Shown piece after piece: positions 24,886-34,255 of a stretch of 64,000 bases of DNA (its first letter is position 1; every line of letters starts with the position of its first letter). Made by a program: the position numbers and the translations under genes. This DNA comes from Finegoldia magna (GTDB taxonomy: Bacteria; Bacillota; Clostridia; Tissierellales; Peptoniphilaceae), in NCBI RefSeq assembly GCF_003182075.1, contig NZ_QGTH01000001.1, forward strand, positions 62,001-126,000, written 5' to 3'. Under the pieces are notes generated by a model, which saw only the letters and a program-made list of their open reading frames with translations, made no database searches and was not told the origin of the DNA.

Positions 24886-26025
24886 TTGAAAAAAATTTGT
24901 AATATATTTTTAGGACTAATTTTGGTCGCGGTTTTTGTAATAAATTTAAAATGGGGAAATAGCGATCATTTGGTAAGTTATGATGGAATTGAACTTGATT
25001 ATGTAAAAGCTATTGTAGTAGACGTTGTTGATGAAACATTGGATTATCCTTACAATTCAAAGCCTGTTGGAATACAAAACATAAAAGCAAAAATTAGAAA
25101 TACAGGAGAAATTGTAGATGTGGAAAACAAACTAGAAGCTTCTCATAGTGTTTTAGTAAAGGAAAATGATAAGGTTATTTTGGCAAAAAGCAGAAATCCT
25201 CATCATAATTCTGAAACTTTTTACAGGATGTATAATTACGATAGAAGTTTTGGCACAATTTTTTGGATAGTTTTATTCTTAGTTTTCATAGCACTTGTTG
25301 CAGGTATTAGAGGAATAAAAAGTACGGTTGCACTTGTTATTAGTATATACATAATTTTGTTTTTCGATATTTCATTGATAATGAATGGATTTAATAATGT
25401 TTTGATTACGATTTTAACTGTAATTTTGTGTACTATTTTTTCGACATTGATTTTATATGGTTATTCGAAAATGAGTTTAATTAACATGATTTCTGTTTCG
25501 GTGTCATTTATATTTGTGAGCATTTTGGTTAAGTTAATGAGTATTGGACTTAATATTTCAGGATATAATTTGGAAAATGTCGGAGAATTGATACTCGTAA
25601 TAGGAAAAGAATGGAAATTAAATATCGAAAATTTACTATTTTCTACCGTTGCTATTTCAGCTTTGGGAGCGTCAATGGATGTAAGTGTATCGATAGCTTC
25701 TGCGCTAAGAGAAATTCAATCACTAAATAAAGATGTATCGAGCAAAAAATTATTTAAAAGTGGGATGAGTATTGGCAAAGATATTATAGGAACAATGGTA
25801 AATACATTGGTATTTGCATTTATTGGATCATCACTTGTGAGCATTATGATTTTTATATTGCACGGAACAAATACTTTTAATAGAGTTGTAAGTTCTGATT
25901 TTTTTGCAGTGGAAATTACGAAAGCGTTAATTGGAATTAGCGTTGTGATTATAATGGTTCCGGTTACTTCTTTTTTTGCTTCAAAAATATACAGTGAGAA
26001 TATTTTTTATAAGCATATCGAATGA
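24886..26025 (+). CDS. YibE/F-family membrane protein (copy 1)
   Basis: A 379-residue protein. After one N-terminal helix comes an extracytoplasmic domain (to about residue 120) with VVDVVDETLDYPYNSKPVG. Seven or so membrane segments follow, with the conserved SALGASMDVSVSIASAL and SGMSIGKDIIGTMVNTLVFAFIGSSL. These mark the YibE/F family, of uncertain function. The start is TTG with GGAGTTGGTG upstream; the second copy also begins with TTG. The two copies are tandem paralogues separated by a terminator. The downstream neighbour is a surface phosphatase. Confidence 0.87.
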   Translation: MKKICNIFLGLILVAVFVINLKWGNSDHLVSYDGIELDYVKAIVVDVVDETLDYPYNSKPVGIQNIKAKIRNTGEIVDVENKLEASHSVLVKENDKVILAKSRNPHHNSETFYRMYNYDRSFGTIFWIVLFLVFIALVAGIRGIKSTVALVISIYIILFFDISLIMNGFNNVLITILTVILCTIFSTLILYGYSKMSLINMISVSVSFIFVSILVKLMSIGLNISGYNLENVGELILVIGKEWKLNIENLLFSTVAISALGASMDVSVSIASALREIQSLNKDVSSKKLFKSGMSIGKDIIGTMVNTLVFAFIGSSLVSIMIFILHGTNTFNRVVSSDFFAVEITKALIGISVVIIMVPVTSFFASKIYSENIFYKHIE

Positions 26026-26037
26026 TATGCTTTTTTT
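26011..26037 (+). terminator. Terminator between the YibE/F copies
   Basis: AAGCATATC and GATATGCTT form a nine-base stem whose loop contains the start of the stop codon, followed by seven T. Copy 2 therefore probably has its own promoter. Confidence 0.85.
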
Positions 26038-26126
26038 AATGTTTTTTAACAAATTTTTACATTTTATTAACTTTGAAAAACATAAATTTAATATTTTAAT
26101 CGTACAATGTAATAGGTGATGAAATA

Positions 26127-27242
26127 TTGAAGAAAATTGTTAATGTAATTTTAATCTTGCTATTGATTGGAATTTTCTTTTTGAATAGAAAGCTAGATGT
26201 AAATGAAAGCTTGATTAGTTACAAGGGTGTGGAATATCTGAGGGCGAAGGTTGTGGAAGTTGTGGATGAATCGCTAGATTATCCGGACAATTCTAAACCT
26301 GTCGGCGTTCAGAAGATTAAAGCTAAGATTTTAAAAACTGGAAAAGTTGTAGAGTTGGATAACGAACTTGTGAACACACACAGCATTAAAGTTCACAAAG
26401 GAAGTAATGTTATCCTAATTCAAAATCAAAATTCAGGTTCAACTGATGATTATTACTATTCCGTGTACAACTACGATAGAAGTATAAGAATTTTTGTGAT
26501 TATAGCATTATTTGTAATATTTTTGGCTGTGATTGCTGGGATAAAAGGTCTCAAAAGTGCGATAGCTTTATTTGTAAGTATTTACATAATTTTATTTTTT
26601 GATGTGGCGCTTTTGATGAATGGATACAATAATATTTTGGTTACGATTATAACGGTAATTTTGTGTGCAGTCTATTCTCTAGTGGTGTTGTATGGATACA
26701 GTAAAATGACTTTGGTAAATATGATATCGATAGGGACTTCATTTTTGATAGCGGCAATTATGGTCAAAATCATTGGAAAAGTTTTGTATGTTTCTGGACA
26801 CAATATGGAAAATGTAGAAACTTTGATTTTGGTAGGAAAAACATGGGGACTTAGGATTGAGAACTTATTATTCTCCGCAGTTTCCATAGCATCTCTTGGT
26901 GCTTCAATGGATGTTAGTGTGTCGATTTCATCTTCTTTGAAAGAAATTAAATCATTAAATACAGATTTGGATAGCAGGAAGCTTTTTCGAAGCGGAATGA
27001 ATATAGGTAAAGATATTATTGGAACAATGGTAAACACTTTGGTGTTTGCATTTATTGGATCATCTCTAGTGACGATTATGGTTTTGATATCGCACGGAGT
27101 AAGTTTTAATCAGCTTGTAAATTCTGATTTCTTTTCAGTGGAAATCACAAAAGGGCTGATAGGTACGGTCGTTGTGATTATAATGGTGCCAGTGACATCA
27201 TTATTCTCATCAATTATATATAATCATAAGGGGGAAAATTAA
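26127..27242 (+). CDS. YibE/F-family membrane protein (copy 2)
   Basis: A 371-residue paralogue of the preceding gene, alike along its whole length: VVEVVDESLDYPDNSKPVG, SLGASMDVSVSISSSL and SGMNIGKDIIGTMVNTLVFAFIGSSL. It has a TTG start. The stop codon overlaps the start of the surface phosphatase gene (TAATG), so the two are translationally coupled. This is the strongest hint that the membrane protein and the phosphatase act in the same process, perhaps in phosphate handling or secretion. That is inference. Confidence 0.87.
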   Translation: MKKIVNVILILLLIGIFFLNRKLDVNESLISYKGVEYLRAKVVEVVDESLDYPDNSKPVGVQKIKAKILKTGKVVELDNELVNTHSIKVHKGSNVILIQNQNSGSTDDYYYSVYNYDRSIRIFVIIALFVIFLAVIAGIKGLKSAIALFVSIYIILFFDVALLMNGYNNILVTIITVILCAVYSLVVLYGYSKMTLVNMISIGTSFLIAAIMVKIIGKVLYVSGHNMENVETLILVGKTWGLRIENLLFSAVSIASLGASMDVSVSISSSLKEIKSLNTDLDSRKLFRSGMNIGKDIIGTMVNTLVFAFIGSSLVTIMVLISHGVSFNQLVNSDFFSVEITKGLIGTVVVIIMVPVTSLFSSIIYNHKGEN

Positions 27243-29530
27243 TGAACAAAACGGCAAAAGCGTTATTAGCATTTGGTATGGTATTTTCAATAGCAACAAC
27301 AGCTACATACACAACTACATTTGCTGAAACTAATGGAAAAAATGATATTAGCACAACAGCAACACAAACTCAAGAAGAATCTCAAATAAGATTTCCAATC
27401 TTGACTATAGGTAAAGACCAAAGTGAAAGAAACTTCACTTGGTACAGCAAGAGCAAAGAACAAGGTTATTTGGAAATCGTAGAAGCAAATGATCAAAAAG
27501 ATTTTTCAAATGCAACGAAAATCAAAGCTGTAACTTCTGACAAGAACACAACATTTGATATCAATGACAAATCAAACGCAAAAGTAAAAATCGAAAAAGA
27601 TAAGAAAGATCAAGCTTTAAAAGATTTGTATGAACTTAAAGATATGTCAAACTCTCAAGTAAATATCAAAAACTTGAAACCAAACACTAAATACATGTAC
27701 AGAGTTTACAATGGTAATGGCAAAAAATCTCAAGTATTCGAATTTACAACTCAACCAAAAGGAGGCTTTACATTTGTATTAGCAGGGGACCCTCAAATTG
27801 GTGCCGGTAAATTCTACGCAGACAGAGACAAATGGGAAAAAGCATTGGGAACTATCAAGAAACAAGTTCCACAAATGAGTTTCTTGTACAGTTTGGGAGA
27901 CCAAGTCAACGAATATACATCTAAATCAGAATTAGAATACAGTGGATATATTGAAAGAGAAAACGCAAAAGGAATTACATTTGCAACGTTAATTGGTAAC
28001 CACGATTCACAAGCAAATTCTTTTTCACAACACTTTGCACTTCCTAACCTTCAAGCTGAAGGAAAAACAGAAGCAGGTTCCAACTATTATTTCGTATACA
28101 ATAATACGCTATTCATTCAATTAAATTCTAACAACATGAATACTGCTGAACACAAAGCTACAATTGAAAAAGCAATTGAAATGACAAAAAATCAAAACAT
28201 CAAATGGAAAGTAGTTGGCTTCCACCACGCTATTTATTCTGCAGCGACTCATGCGAATGATGACGATATCATCAAAAGAAGAGCAGAATATCCAGCGTTG
28301 ATGAAACAATATGGTATTGATTTAATAGTAGCAGGTCACGACCACGTTTACACAAGAAGTCGTATGATGGATGGTGGATTGGCAATTGAAAGCGAAAGAA
28401 ACTTTACTGATAAATCAAAAGAAGAAGGAAAGGTTCCATCAAAATACGTAAATCCAAAAGGACAATTATATTTAACTGCAAACTCTGCATCAGGTTCAAA
28501 ACACTATGATTTAGTAGAATTCAAAGACTACATGGCAGTTAGAGACCAACATTACAAGCCAAACTTCACAAAAGTTAAAGTGACTGACAAATCAATCGTA
28601 GCCACAACATATGAAACAGATTCTTTAAAAGTTGTGGATCAAGTTGAAATCGAAAAATCAACTGCAGACACTACAAATGAAAATGTTCAAAGAATTTCTG
28701 GAGAAAACAGAGTACAAACAGCTATCGAAGTTTCTAAGAAAATGTTCAAAGAAGGAACTAACAAAGTCGTATTAGCTAACCAAAATAATTATTCAGACGT
28801 TTTGACAGCTGCTCCATTTGCAAAAGCAAACAACGCATCTTTGTTGTATATATCTTCTAACTCAATCAGTAAGGAAGTTATGAGTGAAATTTCTAGATTA
28901 AAAGCAAAAGAAATCACTATTATTGGTGGAGAAAAATCTGTCGATGAAGGATTGAAAAAAGAATTAGAAAAGAGAAACTTCAAAGTTGACAGACTTTCTG
29001 GATCTGACAGATACAAAACAAGTGCCAAAATCGCAGCTAAACTTATCGGCGATAAGACAACAACATTAGAAATCGCAAGTGGAGAAAATTATGCAGATGC
29101 ATTATCTCTTAACAACGCAGCTGAAAAAGACAAAGCTCCAATACTTTTAGTAAGAGTTAACGCTATCGACAAATCAGTTGAAGATGTTATCAAATCATCA
29201 AAAGCATCATTAATAAACATAGCTGGTGGAGAAAAATCAGTATCTGAAAACACAAAAGCTAACATCAAAAAAATCTCTAATGCTACAGTAAACAGAATGG
29301 GCGGAGCTGACAGATACGAAACAAGTATTCTTCTTGCAAAATATTCTGGAGCAAAAGAAGTTGTCGTAGTAGCAAGTGGCGAAAACTTTGCAGACGCATT
29401 AGTTGCAGCACCATTCTCAGCAAAACAAAATGGCGCAATCCTTCTTACTAACAAAGAAAAATTAGGACAAAAAGCAGAACAATTCATCAAAGATACTAAA
29501 TTCAACAAATCTTATGTAATTGGTGGATAA
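27242..29530 (+). CDS. Secreted metallophosphatase with cell-wall-binding repeats, truncated in the last repeat
   Basis: A signal peptide covers residues 1-29. A fibronectin-like purple-acid-phosphatase N-domain spans about 50-172. The metallophosphoesterase core has D183 (AGDPQIG), D220 (GDQVNE), N253-H254 (GNHD), H328 or H329 (GFHHA) and H366/H368 (AGHDHVY), a complete metal site. Residues 483-762 are three CWB2 repeats (RISGENRVQTA, RLSGSDRYKTS, RMGGADRYETS), which bind anionic wall polymers. The protein ends at ...VIGG followed by TAA, but the frame continues after it with KSVSEDVINQLTSIIK and a second stop at 29579-29581. Earlier repeats read GGEKSV at this spot, so a GAA codon seems to have become TAA. 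About 18 residues are lost from the third repeat; the enzyme domain is unaffected. Confidence 0.9.
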   Translation: MNKTAKALLAFGMVFSIATTATYTTTFAETNGKNDISTTATQTQEESQIRFPILTIGKDQSERNFTWYSKSKEQGYLEIVEANDQKDFSNATKIKAVTSDKNTTFDINDKSNAKVKIEKDKKDQALKDLYELKDMSNSQVNIKNLKPNTKYMYRVYNGNGKKSQVFEFTTQPKGGFTFVLAGDPQIGAGKFYADRDKWEKALGTIKKQVPQMSFLYSLGDQVNEYTSKSELEYSGYIERENAKGITFATLIGNHDSQANSFSQHFALPNLQAEGKTEAGSNYYFVYNNTLFIQLNSNNMNTAEHKATIEKAIEMTKNQNIKWKVVGFHHAIYSAATHANDDDIIKRRAEYPALMKQYGIDLIVAGHDHVYTRSRMMDGGLAIESERNFTDKSKEEGKVPSKYVNPKGQLYLTANSASGSKHYDLVEFKDYMAVRDQHYKPNFTKVKVTDKSIVATTYETDSLKVVDQVEIEKSTADTTNENVQRISGENRVQTAIEVSKKMFKEGTNKVVLANQNNYSDVLTAAPFAKANNASLLYISSNSISKEVMSEISRLKAKEITIIGGEKSVDEGLKKELEKRNFKVDRLSGSDRYKTSAKIAAKLIGDKTTTLEIASGENYADALSLNNAAEKDKAPILLVRVNAIDKSVEDVIKSSKASLINIAGGEKSVSENTKANIKKISNATVNRMGGADRYETSILLAKYSGAKEVVVVASGENFADALVAAPFSAKQNGAILLTNKEKLGQKAEQFIKDTKFNKSYVIGG

Positions 29531-29605
29531 AAATCAGTATCTGAAGATGTAATCAATCAATTAACAAGTATCATAAAGTAATCCCACAAACTTCTAAATT
29601 TTAGG

Positions 29606-29639
29606 TATCCTCTCAATTTATATTGAGGGGATATTTTTG
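29606..29639 (+). terminator. Rho-independent terminator
   Basis: TATCCTCTCAA pairs with TTGAGGGGATA (one G-T pair), followed by TTTTTG. It lies just after the second stop of the phosphatase frame. Confidence 0.85.
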
Positions 29640-29692
29640 TTATAAATTTTAAAAATCAGGGTATAAATAAACCAAATAAAGGGGGAGTATGT

Positions 29693-30415
29693 ATGAAAAG
29701 ATTACATAAGTTTTTACGATTTTCAGTTGTTTTATTATTTGCGATAATTTTTCTAGCATCTTGTAGTAAAAATGATGCGGAAAAAGAAGAAATAAAACTA
29801 ACTGAAGAACAACAAAAATGGGTCGGAAATTACTTTGAACAAGCTTTTAAAGGGATAAAGGCAGGAAAAGATAGAAAGCTTACAGATGACGAGGTCAATC
29901 AAATTAAAAAAGTATTTGTGGAAAAACGTCCTGGATCAGAATTTGATGAAATTAAAAACATAACTTCTAATTTCTTCAAGGCAGGAAGATACAACGATCC
30001 AAAAGAAATAGATTTGGATGGTTTTATCAAATATTTTCCATCGAAAAATTATGAAGAAAATTCAGATGAGCTCAAAGCTATAATAGAAAAATTGAAAAAA
30101 CTAGATAGTTTTTCAGAATTCGAGTTTTCAAGCAAAAATATGCCACTTGTAGAAATCGACAAGAATCTTGTAGATGCTACGTTGAAAAAATACGCAGGAA
30201 TTGTTTCAGACGATGTTAAAAGCAAAGAAAAATGCTTGTATTTGAAAGAAAACAACTCTTACTATACATTCGTGAGCGATGTTTCGATAGGCACTTTTTA
30301 TCCAACTGAAGGAGAAATCAAAGGCAATGATTTGATATTAAAAGATGCAAATGCTACTCTTACACTTGAAAACAAGGATGGCAATTACTTTATAAAATCA
30401 TATATTGAGAAATAA
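29693..30415 (+). CDS. Lipoprotein of unknown function
   Basis: A 240-residue protein with a lipoprotein signal: basic start, hydrophobic stretch, and lipobox LASC with C24 as the lipid-bearing residue. The mature part is charged and mostly soluble, with no motif I recognise. Its last third (LYLKENNSYYTFVSDVS...TLTLENKDGNYFIKSY) looks like beta-strands. It is preceded by GGGGG and enclosed by terminators, so it is expressed alone, presumably as a protein anchored outside the membrane. Confidence 0.8.
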   Translation: MKRLHKFLRFSVVLLFAIIFLASCSKNDAEKEEIKLTEEQQKWVGNYFEQAFKGIKAGKDRKLTDDEVNQIKKVFVEKRPGSEFDEIKNITSNFFKAGRYNDPKEIDLDGFIKYFPSKNYEENSDELKAIIEKLKKLDSFSEFEFSSKNMPLVEIDKNLVDATLKKYAGIVSDDVKSKEKCLYLKENNSYYTFVSDVSIGTFYPTEGEIKGNDLILKDANATLTLENKDGNYFIKSYIEK

Positions 30416-30423
30416 TTTACACT

Positions 30424-30454
30424 AAATGACTCCAAAAAATTGGGGTCATTTTTT
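30424..30454 (+). terminator. Rho-independent terminator
   Basis: AAATGACTCC pairs with GGGGTCATTT, followed by T residues, directly after the lipoprotein gene. Confidence 0.85.
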
Positions 30455-30521
30455 GTATTTGTAAAATATTTCAAAATAATATATACTATCTAATGATAAA
30501 ATTTAAAAATATGGAGGGATT

Positions 30522-31595
30522 ATGAAAAACAAATTTTTAAAGATGTTAAGTCTTTCTTTAATGTTGATTTTTGCATTGACTGCTTGTCAATCAAAAGATA
30601 ACTCAAAGGAAACAACATCAAAAGAACCTACAAAAACAGAAGAAAAAGCAGACGACGCTAAAAAGTTTGAAGGTAAAACTTTGAACGTTGTGGCTACAAG
30701 CGACAAATACGTAAAATTATTTGACAAGTTCACTGAAAAAACAGGAGCTAAGGTAGAATTCTTATCTATGTCAAGTGGTGAAGTTTTATCAAGAGCAAAA
30801 GCTGAAGGAAAAGCTATGGCTGATGTATGGTTTGGAGGCGGAATCGACGCTTTCATGAAAGCTAAATCAGACGATATGTTAGAAAAATATGAATCTGAAG
30901 CTTTGAAACAAATTCCAGACGATTACAAAGACAAAGATGGTTACTGGTTATCAAAAGGAATCACAGTTGTTGGTTTCTTAGCAAACAACGAAGTATTAAA
31001 ATCTAAAAACTTAGAAGTTCCAAAAACTTGGGATGAATTAGCTGATCCAAAATACAAAGGCGAAGTAATCATGAGCGATCCTTCAATTTCTGGTACAAAC
31101 TACGCAGCAGTTAAAGGATTATTGGACAAATATGGCGAAGAAAAAGGTTGGGATTATTTATCTAAATTAAATGATAACATCAGTTTCTACGGCAAAAGAG
31201 GAAAAGATCCTCAAGAAAAAACAGCAGCTGGAGAATTTGGAATTGGTATTATTCCAGTTGACAAATCAGCGTTCGATACAGCAAAAGACAACAACTTAAC
31301 TGTTGTATATCCTGAAGATGGTATTCCATGGGTTCCAGAAGGAGTAGCTATTTTCAAAAATTCACCTAACACTGAAGTTGCAAAAGCATTCATCGATTTC
31401 ATGTTAGAAGATGAATCTTTACAAATGTTAGCAGAAATAGACGGAAAAGATTCTAACCAAATGGTTAAAGATGGAATCAAAGGTCTTGATTTAGGTTTGA
31501 AAAAAGAAAATTTAATCAAACAAGATTTGTCTACTTTTGGTGAAAAGAGAGAAGCTATTTTAAATAAATTCTCAGAATTTGTAAAAAGTAAGTAA
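30522..31595 (+). CDS. ABC importer substrate-binding lipoprotein (iron / Fbp type)
   Basis: A 357-residue lipoprotein with lipobox LTAC (C22), then a Lys/Glu/Thr linker and a periplasmic-binding-protein fold. The pattern DVWFGGGIDAF, PKTWDELADPKYKGEVIMSDPS and GEFGIGIIPVDKS places it in the ferric-iron/phosphonate (FbpA/AfuA/PhnS) group. Near the C-terminus are VPEGVAIFKNSPNTEVAKAFIDFML and a helical end, as usual. The transporter genes follow on the same strand. The substrate is most likely ferric iron, but aminoethylphosphonate or a similar anion cannot be ruled out. It is separated from the permease by two hairpins, which may keep this protein at higher levels. Confidence 0.88.
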   Translation: MKNKFLKMLSLSLMLIFALTACQSKDNSKETTSKEPTKTEEKADDAKKFEGKTLNVVATSDKYVKLFDKFTEKTGAKVEFLSMSSGEVLSRAKAEGKAMADVWFGGGIDAFMKAKSDDMLEKYESEALKQIPDDYKDKDGYWLSKGITVVGFLANNEVLKSKNLEVPKTWDELADPKYKGEVIMSDPSISGTNYAAVKGLLDKYGEEKGWDYLSKLNDNISFYGKRGKDPQEKTAAGEFGIGIIPVDKSAFDTAKDNNLTVVYPEDGIPWVPEGVAIFKNSPNTEVAKAFIDFMLEDESLQMLAEIDGKDSNQMVKDGIKGLDLGLKKENLIKQDLSTFGEKREAILNKFSEFVKSK

Positions 31596-31602
31596 TTTAA
31601 TA

Positions 31603-31660
31603 GGGAGAAATCTGTCAGGTTTCTCCCATTTTACTAGCACCTTAACGGGTGCTTGTTTTA
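31603..31660 (+). terminator. Two hairpins between binding protein and permease (attenuator-like)
   Basis: The first hairpin is GGGAGAAA / TTTCTCCC. The second, AGCACC / GGTGCT, is followed by TGTTTT. The second resembles a leaky terminator. This layout is common where a binding protein must be made in excess over the membrane parts. Confidence 0.6.
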
Positions 31661-31673
31661 AATGGAGTAAATT

Positions 31674-33269
31674 ATGAAAATATTAGATAAATTTATTAAA
31701 TACATAATTTTCCTACTCATATTCGTTTTTATAGGATTGCCATTTTTGTATGTATTTAAAGAAGCATTCACTGCAGATGGAGGCAATTCAATAGATTTTA
31801 TATTAAATGTATTTAAAGAGAACAAAAATCTGTTTGTGAATTCAATTACTGTTGGTTTTATTGTATCGGTTTTAACGACTGTTTTTTCTGCAATAATTGG
31901 ATTGTATTGCTTTTTGAGTGTTAAAATCCATCAAAAAATCATCAGTGCAATTTTATTGGTGACGATGATTTCGCCTCCTTTTGTAACAAGTTTGTCTTAC
32001 ATAAATTTATTCGGTAGAAGAGGGTTCATCACGTACAATTTGTTAAAATTAAACACCAATCCTTATGGAATGACGGGAATTATATTAATGGAAACGTTGG
32101 GATTTTTGTCGTTGAGTTGTTTAATGGTTATATCTTATCTTAATAATTTGGATACAGCTTCTATCAATTCAGCAATTGATTTGGGGGCAAATACGAATCA
32201 TGTAGTAATCGATATTTTAATTCCACAATTAAAAAATACATTGATTTCTGTGTTTTTTCTCACATTTATTCGTTCGATTGCGGATTTTGGAACTCCTGCA
32301 ATTATAGGTGGTAAGTTTAACGTTCTAGCAAGTGAAGGATACATGTCGGTAATTAGCAAAGGAGATATTAAAACTGCGGCAGTTATCAACATAATGATTT
32401 TGATTCCTTCTGTTATTATGTTTATCATTTATTCGAAGTCTATGAGAAAAAGCAATGTCAATTCTAATTCTTCACAAAGTGCAATTATTGACAAAAAATC
32501 TGCTGTGTTTTATTTCTTGTGCGTTATCAGTGTGTTTTTGTTGAGTTGGCTTGTAATTCAATATGCGTCAATTATTTTGTCAGCATTTACGAAAATGAAA
32601 AACAACGAACTTACATTTACTTTTGAAAACTTCAGAAATTCCAAATCTTACATTACAAACACTATAACAAGAAGTATTGTGTACTCTTTGATTAGTGCAT
32701 TTTTTGGAAGTATGATTGGTTTGTTGATGGCTTATTACTCGATAATCAAAAAGAGCAAGGTAATTAAAGTTGCAGATTATATTTCAAATTTGCCTTATAT
32801 TTTGCCGGGAACATTCTTCGGTCTAGGTTATTTGTTGGCATTTAATCACAAACCATTGATGTTGGTTGGAACTAGTGCAATTGTAGTGTTGAATGTTTTG
32901 TTCAAGCAAATGCCTTTTTCGACAAAAGTTATGAACAGTCACGTTTTATCAATCAGCGAAGATGAAATCAATTCTGCACAGGATTTGGGTGCCAATTTCA
33001 TTTATGTATTTAAAGATATCGTGCTTCCACTAACTAAGAAAGGCTTTACTGTTACATTCATCAATGCCTTCACTGCGACAATGACGACAATTGGTTCGAT
33101 TATTTTCTTGGTTTATCCAGGACAAAAAGTTTTAACACTTGTTATGTTTGATGTTATAAACAGTGGTAATTACAATATTGGTTCTGTAATTGCTTTAATA
33201 ATAATTTTGATATGTCTTGTTGTAAATGGTGGATATTATTTGGCGACAAAAATAGGAGATAAAAAATGA
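31674..33269 (+). CDS. ABC importer permease, fused double unit (FbpB type)
   Basis: A 531-residue membrane protein made of two fused permease halves with about twelve helices. Each half carries the cytoplasmic EAA loop that contacts the ATPase: INSAIDLGANTNHVV near residue 164 and INSAQDLGANFIYVF near residue 431. Fused permeases of this length are typical of ferric-iron importers (FbpB, SfuB). The start follows GGAG. The last bases overlap the ATPase gene. It would form the membrane channel with the neighbouring binding protein and ATPase. Confidence 0.9.
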   Translation: MKILDKFIKYIIFLLIFVFIGLPFLYVFKEAFTADGGNSIDFILNVFKENKNLFVNSITVGFIVSVLTTVFSAIIGLYCFLSVKIHQKIISAILLVTMISPPFVTSLSYINLFGRRGFITYNLLKLNTNPYGMTGIILMETLGFLSLSCLMVISYLNNLDTASINSAIDLGANTNHVVIDILIPQLKNTLISVFFLTFIRSIADFGTPAIIGGKFNVLASEGYMSVISKGDIKTAAVINIMILIPSVIMFIIYSKSMRKSNVNSNSSQSAIIDKKSAVFYFLCVISVFLLSWLVIQYASIILSAFTKMKNNELTFTFENFRNSKSYITNTITRSIVYSLISAFFGSMIGLLMAYYSIIKKSKVIKVADYISNLPYILPGTFFGLGYLLAFNHKPLMLVGTSAIVVLNVLFKQMPFSTKVMNSHVLSISEDEINSAQDLGANFIYVFKDIVLPLTKKGFTVTFINAFTATMTTIGSIIFLVYPGQKVLTLVMFDVINSGNYNIGSVIALIIILICLVVNGGYYLATKIGDKK

Positions 33270-34198
33270 TTTTAAGTGTAAAAAATCTTACGAAAATTTA
33301 CGAAGATAAAACTGTTGTGGATAATGTTGAATTTGAATTAGAAAAAGGAAAAATGTTGTGCATTTTGGGACCTTCTGGTTGCGGTAAAAGTACGATTTTG
33401 AACATGATTGGTGGTTTTGTGAAGCCAAATTCTGGACAAATTATTCTAGATGGAGAAGATATCACAATTCTTACTGCTGAAAAAAGAGACATCACGACTG
33501 TGTTTCAATCATACGGACTTTTCTACCATATGAATGTTTTCAAAAATGTTGCCTATGGTTTAAAATTCAAAAATATAGACAAAACAACTATCGAAAACAA
33601 GGTTAACGAAATGATTGAGCTTGTGGGATTAAAAGGTCATGAGAAAAAAATGATTGATGAATTATCTGGCGGTCAAAGACAAAGAGTTGCCCTTGCAAGG
33701 TCATTAGTTTTGAGTCCGAAACTTTTATTATTGGACGAGCCTTTGAGTAACTTGGACCAAAAATTGAGAGTTAGCATGAGACTTCTTATAAAAAATATTC
33801 AAAAAAATTTAGGAACTACCATGATTTTCGTAACACACGACCAAAACGAAGCTTTTGAGTTAGCAGATGATATTATTTTAATGAACAAAGGTAAAATCGA
33901 ACAACATTCCTATCCTTTAGATATCTACAAAAATCCGAAAAATAATTTCGTGTTGAATTTTATCGGTGATAAAAATATTTTTGAAGGATATTACGTTAGA
34001 CCTGAAGATGTAAAAATTTCAGACCAAGGAGAAGATGGTATTATCAAGGATATTGTGTTCCAAGGCTCAAGCGTAAAAGTTGAGATACAATTAGATGACA
34101 AAACTATCGATTCTTATATGCTCAACAATGATTTTAAAAATGAAATTGGAGATAAAGTAAAAGTTATATATTCTAAAAGAAAATTACCGACAAATTAG
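33266..34198 (+). CDS. ABC importer ATP-binding subunit (FbpC type)
   Basis: A 310-residue ATPase with Walker A GPSGCGKST (35-43), Q-loop VFQSYGLF, signature LSGGQRQRVALARSL, Walker B LLLLDEPLSNLD and H-loop THD. The C-terminal ~70 residues (FIGDKNIFEGYYVRPEDVKIS...) form a short TOBE-like domain. The start overlaps the permease end by four bases. It powers the importer encoded by the two previous genes. No terminator is obvious before the next gene, which has its own strong ribosome-binding site. Confidence 0.92.
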   Translation: MILSVKNLTKIYEDKTVVDNVEFELEKGKMLCILGPSGCGKSTILNMIGGFVKPNSGQIILDGEDITILTAEKRDITTVFQSYGLFYHMNVFKNVAYGLKFKNIDKTTIENKVNEMIELVGLKGHEKKMIDELSGGQRQRVALARSLVLSPKLLLLDEPLSNLDQKLRVSMRLLIKNIQKNLGTTMIFVTHDQNEAFELADDIILMNKGKIEQHSYPLDIYKNPKNNFVLNFIGDKNIFEGYYVRPEDVKISDQGEDGIIKDIVFQGSSVKVEIQLDDKTIDSYMLNNDFKNEIGDKVKVIYSKRKLPTN

Positions 34199-34255
34199 AG
34201 TAAAAGACTTGAATTTTGGGTAAAATATAGTATAGAGATATTTTTAGGAGGTAAC

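Noticed and set aside
29089..29508. 139-codon minus-strand frame inside the CWB2 repeats
   Set aside because: It arises from repeat codon bias in the surface protein; no ribosome-binding site or recognisable product.
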